Shown in pieces: positions 18,025-26,400 of a stretch of DNA of 64,000 nucleotides. The stretch spans positions 62,001 through 126,000 of the forward strand of contig NZ_VMRJ01000003.1 in assembly GCF_007713685.1 (NCBI RefSeq), read 5' to 3'. The position numbers and the translations under genes are program-made. The first letter of the stretch is position 1; each line of letters opens with the position of its first letter. Source of the DNA: Hymenobacter setariae (GTDB lineage Bacteria; Bacteroidota; Bacteroidia; Cytophagales; Hymenobacteraceae). The notes under the pieces are model-generated. The model saw nothing but the letters and a program-made list of their open reading frames with translations, was not told the DNA's origin and made no database searches.

Positions 18025-19947
18025 TTACTTATCGATGCGTGTCACCTTAAACTCGGTGCGGCGGTTGCGCTGGTAGTCGGCTTCCGACTTGGGGTCTTTC
18101 ACGATAGGGCGAGTTTCGCCGTAGCCCTTAGCCGTGATGCGGCTCTTAGCTATGCCTTTGCTCACGATGTAGGCCACGGCCGATTCGGCCCGTTGCTGCG
18201 ACAGCTTGAGGTTGTAGGCGTCTTTACCGCGCTGGTCGGTGTGCGAGCTTAGCTCGATGTTAATCTTGGGATTATCCTGCAAGGTTTGCACCAGCGTATC
18301 GAGGCGCACGGCAGCATCGGGGCGGATGGCGTACTTATCGTAGTCGTAGAAAATGTCTTTGACTTCGATGGCCTTGTTGACAATAATCTTGTTAAGCGTC
18401 AGGGTAATCGGCAATCGAATATCTGTCTGCGGCTGCGTTAGCGACTCTTGGGTAGGGTAGCGGCCCACGGTGCTCAACGAGCCCCGCGCTGTGAAGTCGC
18501 CCGGCCGGTCAGTAAATAGTGCATAGCTCTGCGCCGAGTCGAGCTTGATGCTGAACTTGCCATCAGCACCGGTAGGCACATCCTGCTTGCGGCCACGGCC
18601 GTCGGTGATAGTCACCGTTTCGCCCGGTATCGGCGTAGTCGTTTTGGCCTTGTCGTCGCGCTCCACCACGGTCACGTCAGCGTAGAAGGTCACCACTTTG
18701 CGCGGGTTCTTCTTGAACGTGTACAGGTCGTCGGAGCCCTTGCCTCCCTCACGGTTTGAGGAGAAGATACCTAGGTCGGGGCCGGTGAAGAAGGGCGCAA
18801 AGTCATCGCCCGCCGAGTTCACGCCCGCGCCTAGGTTGGTCACCTTGCCGCCCTGGTACTTAAAGATATCAAGCTTGCCGAAGCCCGGGTGTCCATCGGA
18901 GGAGAAGTACAGCGTACCGTCGGGCGCAATACCAGGAAAGTTGTCGTTGCCTACAGTATTTACTTGGTCACCTAGGTTCTCGGCGGGCGAGAAGCGGCCG
19001 TTGGCTCCTAGGGTGGCCTTGTACAAGTCATTGCCCCCTAGGCCGCTTTTGCGAGCCGAGGAAAAATAAAGCGTAGTACCATCGGGCGCAAAAGCGGGCG
19101 CAAAGTCGTCGGCCGTGCGGTCGTTGATATTAGCCAAAATGGGCGTAGTCCAGGCGCCATCGCGGAAGTAGGAAATCCACAAATCGACGCTGCGGTAGCC
19201 TTTCTTAGAGCCATCGTTCGAGCGCGCAAAGACCATCGTCTTGCCATCGGGCGTGTAAGTGGCGCTGGCTTGATGCTCTTTGGTATTGTTGAAGATAGGC
19301 TCGAGCTTGCGGGCAGTGCCGCCGGTCATGGCCGTGGGGTCGTCGAACTTCTGGGCGTAGAGCGACAGAAACTTCTCCCCATTGCCTAGGTAGGTTTTGC
19401 CGTCGCGCCCCGAGGCAAATACCAACTCGCCGCTGCTGGGCATGCGCGAGGCCGAGAAGTCAGCATCGGGCGTGTTCAGCGCATCAAGCGGTTTCACGTC
19501 GTAGCTAGCGGCCGTGCCTACTAGCGCCTTGCTGGCCGTGGCACTCCGGGCAGAGGCTTCGGCGCGGGCACCTAGGGTGCGGTTGGTACCGTTTTGGGCG
19601 TACGCTGTGAATTGCTTGGCAGCTTCGTCAAACTTGCCATTAGCCTTCAGCGCCTCAGCGTAGCGAAAGGCTAGGTCGGCATTGCGTAGCCCCCCATCGA
19701 GGGCCGCTTTGTAAAAAGGCTCGGCTTGGTCGAGGCGGTTGGAGAGGCGGTAAGCTTCGCCGATGCGAAAGTTGGCGCTGGCGGCGCCTTTGCCCTTGGC
19801 TACATCAGCCTTGTAAAGGGCAATGGCTGGCTCATATTCGCCCCGCGCAAAGCGCTTGTCGGCCTTGCTCATGCTGCCCGAGGTGGCGCAACTGCCGAGC
19901 AAAACTACCGCGCTAGCCGCCGCTCCAATAACTGAAAAACTACGCAT
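18025..19947 (-). CDS. OmpA-family lipoprotein with TPR and PD40 beta-propeller (PorE-like)
   Basis: 640 residues from ATG 19947. Lipoprotein signal ending LLGSC. TPR-like helices occupy about 27-130, then a WD40-like (PD40) propeller at about 150-430 with repeated units such as APDGTTLYFSSAR and APDGTLYFSSDGHPG. A CarboxypepD_reg-like segment lies at about 450-510, and a C-terminal OmpA peptidoglycan-binding domain at about 535-640 (IFYDYDKYAIRP, SSHTDQRG). This domain order is that of PorE and its relatives, which tie the type IX secretion system to peptidoglycan. The assignment to PorE itself is inference, as Bacteroidetes hold many such paralogues. A T9SS client lies 3.5 kb away. Confidence 0.88.
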   Translation of the reverse strand: MRSFSVIGAAASAVVLLGSCATSGSMSKADKRFARGEYEPAIALYKADVAKGKGAASANFRIGEAYRLSNRLDQAEPFYKAALDGGLRNADLAFRYAEALKANGKFDEAAKQFTAYAQNGTNRTLGARAEASARSATASKALVGTAASYDVKPLDALNTPDADFSASRMPSSGELVFASGRDGKTYLGNGEKFLSLYAQKFDDPTAMTGGTARKLEPIFNNTKEHQASATYTPDGKTMVFARSNDGSKKGYRSVDLWISYFRDGAWTTPILANINDRTADDFAPAFAPDGTTLYFSSARKSGLGGNDLYKATLGANGRFSPAENLGDQVNTVGNDNFPGIAPDGTLYFSSDGHPGFGKLDIFKYQGGKVTNLGAGVNSAGDDFAPFFTGPDLGIFSSNREGGKGSDDLYTFKKNPRKVVTFYADVTVVERDDKAKTTTPIPGETVTITDGRGRKQDVPTGADGKFSIKLDSAQSYALFTDRPGDFTARGSLSTVGRYPTQESLTQPQTDIRLPITLTLNKIIVNKAIEVKDIFYDYDKYAIRPDAAVRLDTLVQTLQDNPKINIELSSHTDQRGKDAYNLKLSQQRAESAVAYIVSKGIAKSRITAKGYGETRPIVKDPKSEADYQRNRRTEFKVTRIDK

Positions 19948-20045
19948 TGACGAATAAGTAATTAGAAAAGCCATGCAGCCGGAATGGGCGAGAGTATAAT
20001 TTAGTAGGCAATAATACAACGCACTAGAGCAGCCAAATAGTCTAC

Positions 20046-20543
20046 CTAAGAAGGCTGCTGCTGGAAATAGGAAGCCAGCCAAGTCTGGCCGGCCGGGGCA
20101 GGCCAGCTAGTAGTGAGCTCGTCCTTGGTAGTCAAGGTGTTGTTAAAGTAAGGCGTGTCGGCGGTTATTTGGCCAGCAGTAATAGCATCGCGCAGTTCGC
20201 GCCGATTAAGCAGCTGCAACTGGCCTTCGGTAAGAAAAGCCATCCGCGACTTCTCCAACAAGTCTATGCCTAGGTGTTGTTCCAGCTCGCGCACAAAACG
20301 CACCGAGGCATCAATTGAGCAGCCGCTGGCGCCGGCCACGGCCTCATCCAGCCCAATCACCAAAAACTGCCGGTGCAGAAACTGCGCTGAGGCCGCTAGC
20401 TGCTGGCCGTGGCTGGTCCACTCCTCGGCAAAGGCGGCGAGGCGCGGCAGCACCTGCACTAGCTCGGCCTCATCGAGCGGGCGGCTGGCCTGGTAAATCC
20501 ACACGCGGGCCCGAGGGGGTAGATGGTCAAAAGCTACATACAT
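20046..20543 (-). CDS. conserved protein of unknown function
   Basis: 165 residues from ATG 20543 (MYVAFDHLPPRARVWIYQ). The ORF runs on upstream to 20678, but that part lies in an inverted-repeat element and is not taken as coding. Mixed alpha/beta, no TM, no signal. It has one Cys (ASGCSIDASVRFVREL) and no Walker motif. As I recall, similar Cytophagales proteins carry the label 'ABC transporter ATPase'; nothing in the sequence supports that. It follows the two Fe-S genes on the same strand, separated by the repeat, and may be functionally tied to them. Confidence 0.7.
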   Translation of the reverse strand: MYVAFDHLPPRARVWIYQASRPLDEAELVQVLPRLAAFAEEWTSHGQQLAASAQFLHRQFLVIGLDEAVAGASGCSIDASVRFVRELEQHLGIDLLEKSRMAFLTEGQLQLLNRRELRDAITAGQITADTPYFNNTLTTKDELTTSWPAPAGQTWLASYFQQQPS

Positions 20544-20559
20544 AACCGCAGAGTTAATG

Positions 20560-20766
20560 GATTCAACGGATTGCGCGGCTACGCCTCTGGCGTGGCTGAC
20601 TATTTTTCTACTTCTGTGAAGGCGAACTAAGGTACCAGCGCGCGCCTTGATAACGGCTAGTTCTATTGCTAGCCGCAAAAGTAGCCTTGAAGGTAAAGGG
20701 TTGTGACCTGTACCCAGAAATGTCAGTCAGCTCAGCTAAAAGCGTAGCCGCGCAATCTGTTAAATC
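20560..20766. repeat. 207-bp inverted-repeat element with 25-bp arms
   Basis: Arms 20560-20584 and 20742-20766 match over 25 bp with two mismatches (GCGCGGCTACGC core identical). The inner region has no ORF. The element fills the gap between the Fe-S gene stop (20774) and the start of the next gene (20543). Its size and layout resemble the element at 12024-12256, but the arm sequence differs. Confidence 0.65.
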
Positions 20767-20773
20767 TACGGTC

Positions 20774-21682
20774 CTAGGCGTTGATGCCCTCAGCGCTGGC
20801 AATCAGCTCAGCTAAGTCAAATACTTGCACCGCGCTTTCCTGCTCCTTGTTCTTCACGCCATCACTCATCATGGTCATGCAGAAGGGGCAACTCACCGCA
20901 ATGATGGCGCCCTGCAGGCTATGCTCGCTCGGGGCGGTGCGCTCGGTTTCGACGCCGCGCAGGTTGTCTAGCGCCGCAGCTTGTCCACTGAGGGTAGCTA
21001 GGGCCTCCTCGGTGCGCTCGATGTTGATGTCCTTCTTGCCGGGCTCGGGCTCTTTCCACATTTGGGCACCGCCTGCGCCGCAGCATAGACCATTAGCGCG
21101 GCTGCGCTTCATCTCTACCAGGTCAGCATCGAGGGCCGCCAGCACGTCGCGTGGGGCTTCATAGATGTTGTTGGCGCGCCCTAGGTAGCAGCTGTCATGG
21201 AACGTGATGCGACGTCCCTGAAAACTCTCACCACCCTTCACCGCTACTTTGCCCTCGTTGATGAGCTGCTGCAGGTAGGTGCTGTGGTGAATAACCTCGT
21301 ACTCACCACCTAGGGCGGGGTACTCATTCTTAATCGTGTTGAAGCAATGGGGGCAGGCCGTCACGATTTTCTTAATGCCGTAGCCATTCATCGTGGTGAT
21401 GTTTTGCATGGCCTGCATCTGAAACAGAAACTCGTTGCCAGCACGTTTGGCGGGGTCGCCGGTGCAGCTTTCTTCTAGGCCCAGCACGGCGTAGTCGGTA
21501 CCCACGTGCTCCAGGATGCGGGCAAAGGCGCGAGTCACGCGCTTGTAGCGGTCGTCGAAAGCCCCGGCGCAGCCCACCCAAAACAGGATTTCGGGCGTCT
21601 TGCCCTGCGCCGCGAGGTCGGCCACGGTGGGCACGGTGAGCTGGCGCTTGGCAGGGGCAGCGGGGGAGGAGGTAGGCGTCAT
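20774..21682 (-). CDS. (Fe-S)-binding protein with two CCG domains (HdrB/GlcF-like)
   Basis: 302 residues. Two cysteine-rich CCG domains: the first around WVGCAGAFDDR, EESCTGDPAKR and ACPHCFNTI; the second around DSCYLGRANN, GLCCGAGGAQMW and SCPFCMTMM. Proteins of this type (HdrB, GlcF, LutA relatives) bind non-cubane or cubane Fe-S clusters and pass electrons between quinone and soluble partners. It lies 30 bp downstream of a membrane-bound ferredoxin-like partner and almost certainly forms a complex with it. The donor and acceptor are unknown. Confidence 0.87.
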   Translation of the reverse strand: MTPTSSPAAPAKRQLTVPTVADLAAQGKTPEILFWVGCAGAFDDRYKRVTRAFARILEHVGTDYAVLGLEESCTGDPAKRAGNEFLFQMQAMQNITTMNGYGIKKIVTACPHCFNTIKNEYPALGGEYEVIHHSTYLQQLINEGKVAVKGGESFQGRRITFHDSCYLGRANNIYEAPRDVLAALDADLVEMKRSRANGLCCGAGGAQMWKEPEPGKKDINIERTEEALATLSGQAAALDNLRGVETERTAPSEHSLQGAIIAVSCPFCMTMMSDGVKNKEQESAVQVFDLAELIASAEGINA

Positions 21683-21712
21683 AAAACTATAGGATGCTAT
21701 AAATCAAAAAAA

Positions 21713-23095
21713 CTATACAGTCGCTTTCTCTGCCACGTAGAGGTCATCGGCCCAGTTGAGGCGGTCGGAGGGTGAGAAAGCCCACGGCGCGCCATTGTTC
21801 TCAATGTTCGAGAACATAATGTTGAGCGAGTTAGGTGCGGCCGATTCTTCGAGCACTAAGAAGCGGCGCATCTCCACAATGCTTTCCAGCGGATTGATGT
21901 TCACCGGGCAGCTTTCCACGCAGGCGTTGCAGGTGGTGCAGGCCCACAGCTCTTCGGGCGTCACTTTACCGCGCAGCAGCGTGGCATTGGCGAGGTCGGT
22001 AATGGGCTCGTGCTTGGCTTCCTCGCCGTACACGTTGGGGTGGAAGATGAGCGGCGAGTTGTACTTCTCCTCGACCCGGTCGCGGGTATCCATGATGATT
22101 TTACGCGGCGACAGCAGCTTGCCCGTCAGGTTGGCGGGGCACACCGAGGTGCAGCGCCCGCACTCGGTGCACGAGTATGCCTGCATCAGGTTGGTCCAGG
22201 CCAAGTCCTCCACGTCCTTCACGCCAAACGGCGTAGGCGCTAGGGCCGAGCCATCAGGGCCCACAGGCGGGGCAGGTACTTCGTAGCTGGGGTCCATCAT
22301 CGCTTTCACCTCGTGGGTGATGCTCTCCACATTGGAGAACTGCCCTTGCGGCACCAGGCGCGAGTACCACACATTAGGGAACGCCATGATGATGTGGAAG
22401 TGCTTGGAGCTAGGCAGGTAGTTGAGGAACAATAAAATGCCAATGATATGAATCCACCAGCCGGTGCGCTCCAATACTTCCAGGGCCGTTTCGCTGCCGG
22501 CTGGCAATAGGCCCGCCAAAAACCGGCTTACTGGGAAGGTACCTGGCAGCTCTTCGCGCCGTAGCTCGTGCAGTCGAATGTCAGCAGCATTCATGAAGAG
22601 CAGCGCCACCATGAGGGCTACCTCGATGTAGAGAATGATGTTGGCGTCGAGCTTGGGCCACATGCGCAGCTCAGGCCCGGTGAAGCGCCGTACCGGCGGG
22701 TTGTGGTTGCGGCGCCACCAGAAGGCTGCTACTGCCACTATTACAAGCACCGCCAGCAGCTCATTAGTTGCCATCATCACGTCGTAGACCGGACCTAGGA
22801 AGCGCAGCACGCGGTGCGTACCAAACAGGCCATCAATGATAATTTCAATCACCTCAACGTTGATGACCAAAAAGCTCACGTAGACTACTAGGTGTAGTAG
22901 GGCCGGCGTGAGGCGCTTAAACATTTTTTGCTGGCCAAAGGCGACGAGCAGTGTTTTGTTGAAGCGCTCGGAGAAGTGGCCGCTCATGTCCCGGTCGCGG
23001 CCAACCAGGATGTTAGCCCTGATTTTGCGCACCTGCCAGGTAAACAGGCCAAACGCTGCCAGTAGCAGCAGCGCGAAAAGGATGGGTTGCAACAT
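21713..23095 (-). CDS. membrane-bound 4Fe-4S protein (heterodisulfide reductase-like)
   Basis: 460 residues from ATG 23095 (an ATG at 23146 adds 17 residues). The N-terminal half has about six TM helices with several His (PALLHLVVYVSFLV, WWIHIIGILLFLNYLPSSKH), resembling a NarI/HdrE-type haem b quinone module. The C-terminal half carries two 4Fe-4S clusters (CTECGRCTSVCPA and CTTCNACVESCPV). It is a fusion of membrane anchor and ferredoxin domain. With the CCG-domain partner downstream it forms a likely quinone-linked redox complex of unknown substrate. Confidence 0.86.
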   Translation of the reverse strand: MLQPILFALLLLAAFGLFTWQVRKIRANILVGRDRDMSGHFSERFNKTLLVAFGQQKMFKRLTPALLHLVVYVSFLVINVEVIEIIIDGLFGTHRVLRFLGPVYDVMMATNELLAVLVIVAVAAFWWRRNHNPPVRRFTGPELRMWPKLDANIILYIEVALMVALLFMNAADIRLHELRREELPGTFPVSRFLAGLLPAGSETALEVLERTGWWIHIIGILLFLNYLPSSKHFHIIMAFPNVWYSRLVPQGQFSNVESITHEVKAMMDPSYEVPAPPVGPDGSALAPTPFGVKDVEDLAWTNLMQAYSCTECGRCTSVCPANLTGKLLSPRKIIMDTRDRVEEKYNSPLIFHPNVYGEEAKHEPITDLANATLLRGKVTPEELWACTTCNACVESCPVNINPLESIVEMRRFLVLEESAAPNSLNIMFSNIENNGAPWAFSPSDRLNWADDLYVAEKATV

Positions 23096-23202
23096 GAAGT
23101 AAAGGTAAGCTAGCGGGGTGGGATGAGGCTGCAATTTAGTAGGCATGACGACTACTTTCGTGGGTGCAAACAGCCAGGTTGAAAAATTTATTACGCAAAA
23201 AC

Positions 23203-23232
23203 TTGCGTCGTAACCATTCTAGCGTACCTTTG
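23203..23232 (+). promoter_or_regulatory. Bacteroidetes-type promoter of tRNA-Phe
   Basis: TTG at 23203-23205, a 19-nt spacer, and TACCTTTG at 23225-23232 match the -33/-7 consensus of the Bacteroidetes primary sigma factor with canonical spacing. The tRNA begins 38 bp downstream of the -7 box. Confidence 0.8.
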
Positions 23233-23269
23233 CGCTCCCAAGCCGCTCAGGTGGTCTACGGAAAACCCC

Positions 23270-23342
<73 letters not shown>

Positions 23343-23343
23343 C

Positions 23344-23373
23344 AAAAGCCCCACTGTAAGCAGTGGGGCTTTT
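23344..23373 (+). terminator. terminator of tRNA-Phe
   Basis: AAAAGCCCCACTG (23344-23356) pairs perfectly with CAGTGGGGCTTTT (23361-23373), loop TAAG, followed by TCGTG. A textbook intrinsic terminator starting 2 nt after the tRNA. Confidence 0.93.
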
Positions 23374-23415
23374 TCGTGTGCCTAGGGCGCAGGATTAGCG
23401 CCTAACGCAAACTAA

Positions 23416-23445
23416 AAACGTCCCAGCTGACCAGCCGGGACGTTT
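23416..23445 (-). terminator. terminator of the T9SS metalloprotease gene
   Basis: AAACGTCCC (23416-23424) and GGGACGTTT (23437-23445), with the loop partly pairing (GCTG/AGC). On minus it is followed by TTAGTTTGC. It lies 33 bp past the stop codon of the minus-strand gene. Confidence 0.7.
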
Positions 23446-23477
23446 CTGTATCTAAGCATTAGATAGCCATTGCTAAG

Positions 23478-26400
23478 CTATTCGATGACCACGCGCTTGG
23501 TGATGATGGAGGCTCCAGCTTGCAGGCGTAGGGTATAAACCCCAGTTGCCAGTCCAGTGGTAGATACCGTGAAGTGCGCGCCGCTGGCGGGCAAGGCCGC
23601 TGACTGCTGGCGCACCACTTGACCTAGGGCATTGAGTAGCTCGGCCTCTACCCGGTTGGCGGTGGGCACAGCTGGCACCTCTACCGTGAAGCTCACGCGG
23701 GCTGGATTGGGGTAAACGGCCACTTGCGCGGGTACTAAAGGAGCTTGGGTGGCTAGCGTGGCTGCTGGGCGCAGCACCAGGGCAAAGCGCCCGCGACCCG
23801 CCGTGGCAGTAGCCAGCGTGAAGCTGTAGCGTGTGCCGGCAGTTAGCACCTGCTGAGTGCCAGTGTCGGCATCGCGCAAGTACAGCGTCGCGGCGCCGAA
23901 GTTGGCAAGGTCAGCTACTTCAAAAGTGAAGCTGCCAGCGGCAGGTGCGGCCAGCGCTAGCGGTAGCACTACCTCGGTGGTGCCTGCTAGCGTGGGCAGG
24001 CCTTGGATGGCCAGCGGCGTAGTACCGGCCAGCAAAGCCAAGTTCAGGCCCGTAGAATTGGGAAGCTTTACTGCGTCGTATTCGGAATCGACTCCGGCCG
24101 TGGCGCCAGCCTCTACATAGAGGTAGGCATCGTCGCTGCGGCCCGCGCCCGCCACGCGCAACTGTAGCTGTGGGCGCAGGTCGGCGGTGAGGCGGCCCAC
24201 CGGATTTTGGCTGCCGAAGGTGGTGACGCGGTTGGCGTTGGTGAGGTTGACGGCGCCACTGGTACCGGGCGTCGATACGCGCACAAAGTAGCCCGAGCCA
24301 GCCTCAATTTGGGTAGCCAGACCCCCTATGTTATTTACGGAGGTGCGGTAAGTACCTGCGTATTGCCCAGTGCTTTGGAAAACATACATGGCCGCATCCA
24401 TGCCAGGGCGTTGGGCGGGTGTGACAGTGCTCCAATCGAGCGGCGAGGGGTAGGGGTTACCTAGGAGCTGCCAACCAGCATCAGCACTGGTGCCGCGGGT
24501 GAGCGGGCCTGAGTTTTGATTGCCCGTATTAAATGTGCCCGTGAAGCGTACTGGGGTGCCGGTAGCTGGCGCATTCACGGTATAGCCCCTGTTGGGCTGC
24601 ATGTTTTCGGTAAGGTCGGCGGGGGAAAACCAGCCCTTATCAAAGTCGCTGTAGTTGGACGTGACGCTAGTAATGCGGCTTTCATCGTAGCCAAACACAG
24701 TAGGAAAGGGCGTGCTCGTGCTTGGTGTGGCGCTGGTGTTGTAGGCCGAATTCACGACCGGTACTGTGCCGCTCGTGCGTAGGCTGTCAAACGGTACCGC
24801 GGCCACTGGCGAGCTGAGGTGACGGTAGCCGGGCCCGGTGGCGCCGCCCGTGAGGGCACGCTGCATGGCGGCAGTGGCCCCGTTCACAACGCCACCCGAG
24901 TTATCGACGAGGGCGGTGCCTGTGTTCGACGAACGCAGCAGCAGGCGGCGGCTGTTCAGCGTCAGGTTGCCGCTTTGCAGCCGTACTACTTGCGCTACGT
25001 TCACGGGGTTAGTGAGCGCAAGACCCGCGCTATTATTAACGGTGAGGCTGCGCACGTTGCGCGGGAGCAGCGTGCCCGTTGCCTGGGCGCCCACGCCCGC
25101 AAACACGTAGTTGGCGTCGGGGCTGAACGAAGGGGCCGTTAAGTTGAAAAAGAAGCCTCCAGAGCCATTGTTCGTGATACCGACGTTGTTGGTCTCGATA
25201 AGCGTAGCGCCGGCTTGCAGCACGAAGCTGCCCGGGCCCTGCACGTAGTAGCTAATGGCATCGGTGCGCACCGAGCCGCCATCTTGTACGGTCATAGTGC
25301 CGTACACCACTAGGTTGCCGCTAAGTGAGGCGGCGCCGGTGCCCGTCACGGTAACATTATTGTAGTAGCCACTCACTGCCTGCGGCGTACTGACGACTAG
25401 GTCGGTGAGGGCGACAACGCACAGGCTGAACGTACCTGTGCCTGCCTGGCCATTATAGGGGAAATAGCGCACGTAGTACGTGTTGCCTGCCACCAAGCCA
25501 TTGAGTGTTAATGACTCGCTGCCGTTGGTGCCTATTAGGTCGGCGCACCCTAGGCTGCTAAGGCTGCCGCAGCTACCGCTAAATACTTCTAGCACACCAT
25601 CGAAGCCACTAGCGGCCGTAATGCCGTAGGGGCCGGCGCCGGCCACAAAGCTGTACCACACATCATTGGCTGAAGAGCTGAGGGCCCCGCTGCAAATGCT
25701 AGCCGGCTGCGACTCGGTAGCCCCGAGCACGCTGCCGTTGATAGGAGCACAAGTAGCGCCAGGCGTAATACCTAGGGCAGTGGCGCACTCGTCGTTGACG
25801 GGCCGCGTGGTGAAGGTCAGCGTTTCGGTGCTGGTGAGGCCTAGGCTGGTGCAGTTGCTGCGGATGCTCACCGTGTAAGTAGTGCCAGCCGCGAGACCAG
25901 TAAGGGTGAGGGGCGAAGCCGTTATCGTCTGGGTAGGGGTGGCCGGCGAAGTCGTGACGGTGTAGTCGGCCGGGCCCGAAGTGCTGGCCGAGAAAGTAAT
26001 GGTAGCCGAGGTAGCGGTGGCCGTCGTCAGCTGGAGGTTGGTAGCTGGGTTGCACACCGGCGGCGAGAGCGTGCTGAAGGCAATAACCGTAGCATCAGAG
26101 AGCCCGTTGGCCCCGCAAGTGCCTTGGATATAAACCTTGTAGTTGGTGCCGGGGGTGAGGCCCGTGAGGTCGGCTGAAGGGCTGGTTACGGTCTGGATAG
26201 TAGTAGCCGGCTCGGTGCGAATGGTGTAGCTGTCGGCCCCGCTGGCTGTGAAGCTCACGCTGGCCGTGGTGCGGGTAATGCTGCTAACGGCCGGGCTAAA
26301 GGGTGCAGCGCAGGCCGTGCTGGTAGTAATGGTAAAGTCGTTATTCGAAATATCAAAAAAGTAATTATCGGCGGCCTCCACCATAATGCGGGCTGTAGTA

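Noticed and set aside
20046..20543. Calling this gene an ABC transporter ATPase
   Set aside because: No Walker A, Walker B or signature motif; the name seems to be a propagated label.
25800..26300. Repeats in the protease gene as a CRISPR-like or tandem DNA array
   Set aside because: The repeats are diverged fibronectin-III protein domains, not identical DNA repeats with spacers. No CRISPR array is seen in the window.
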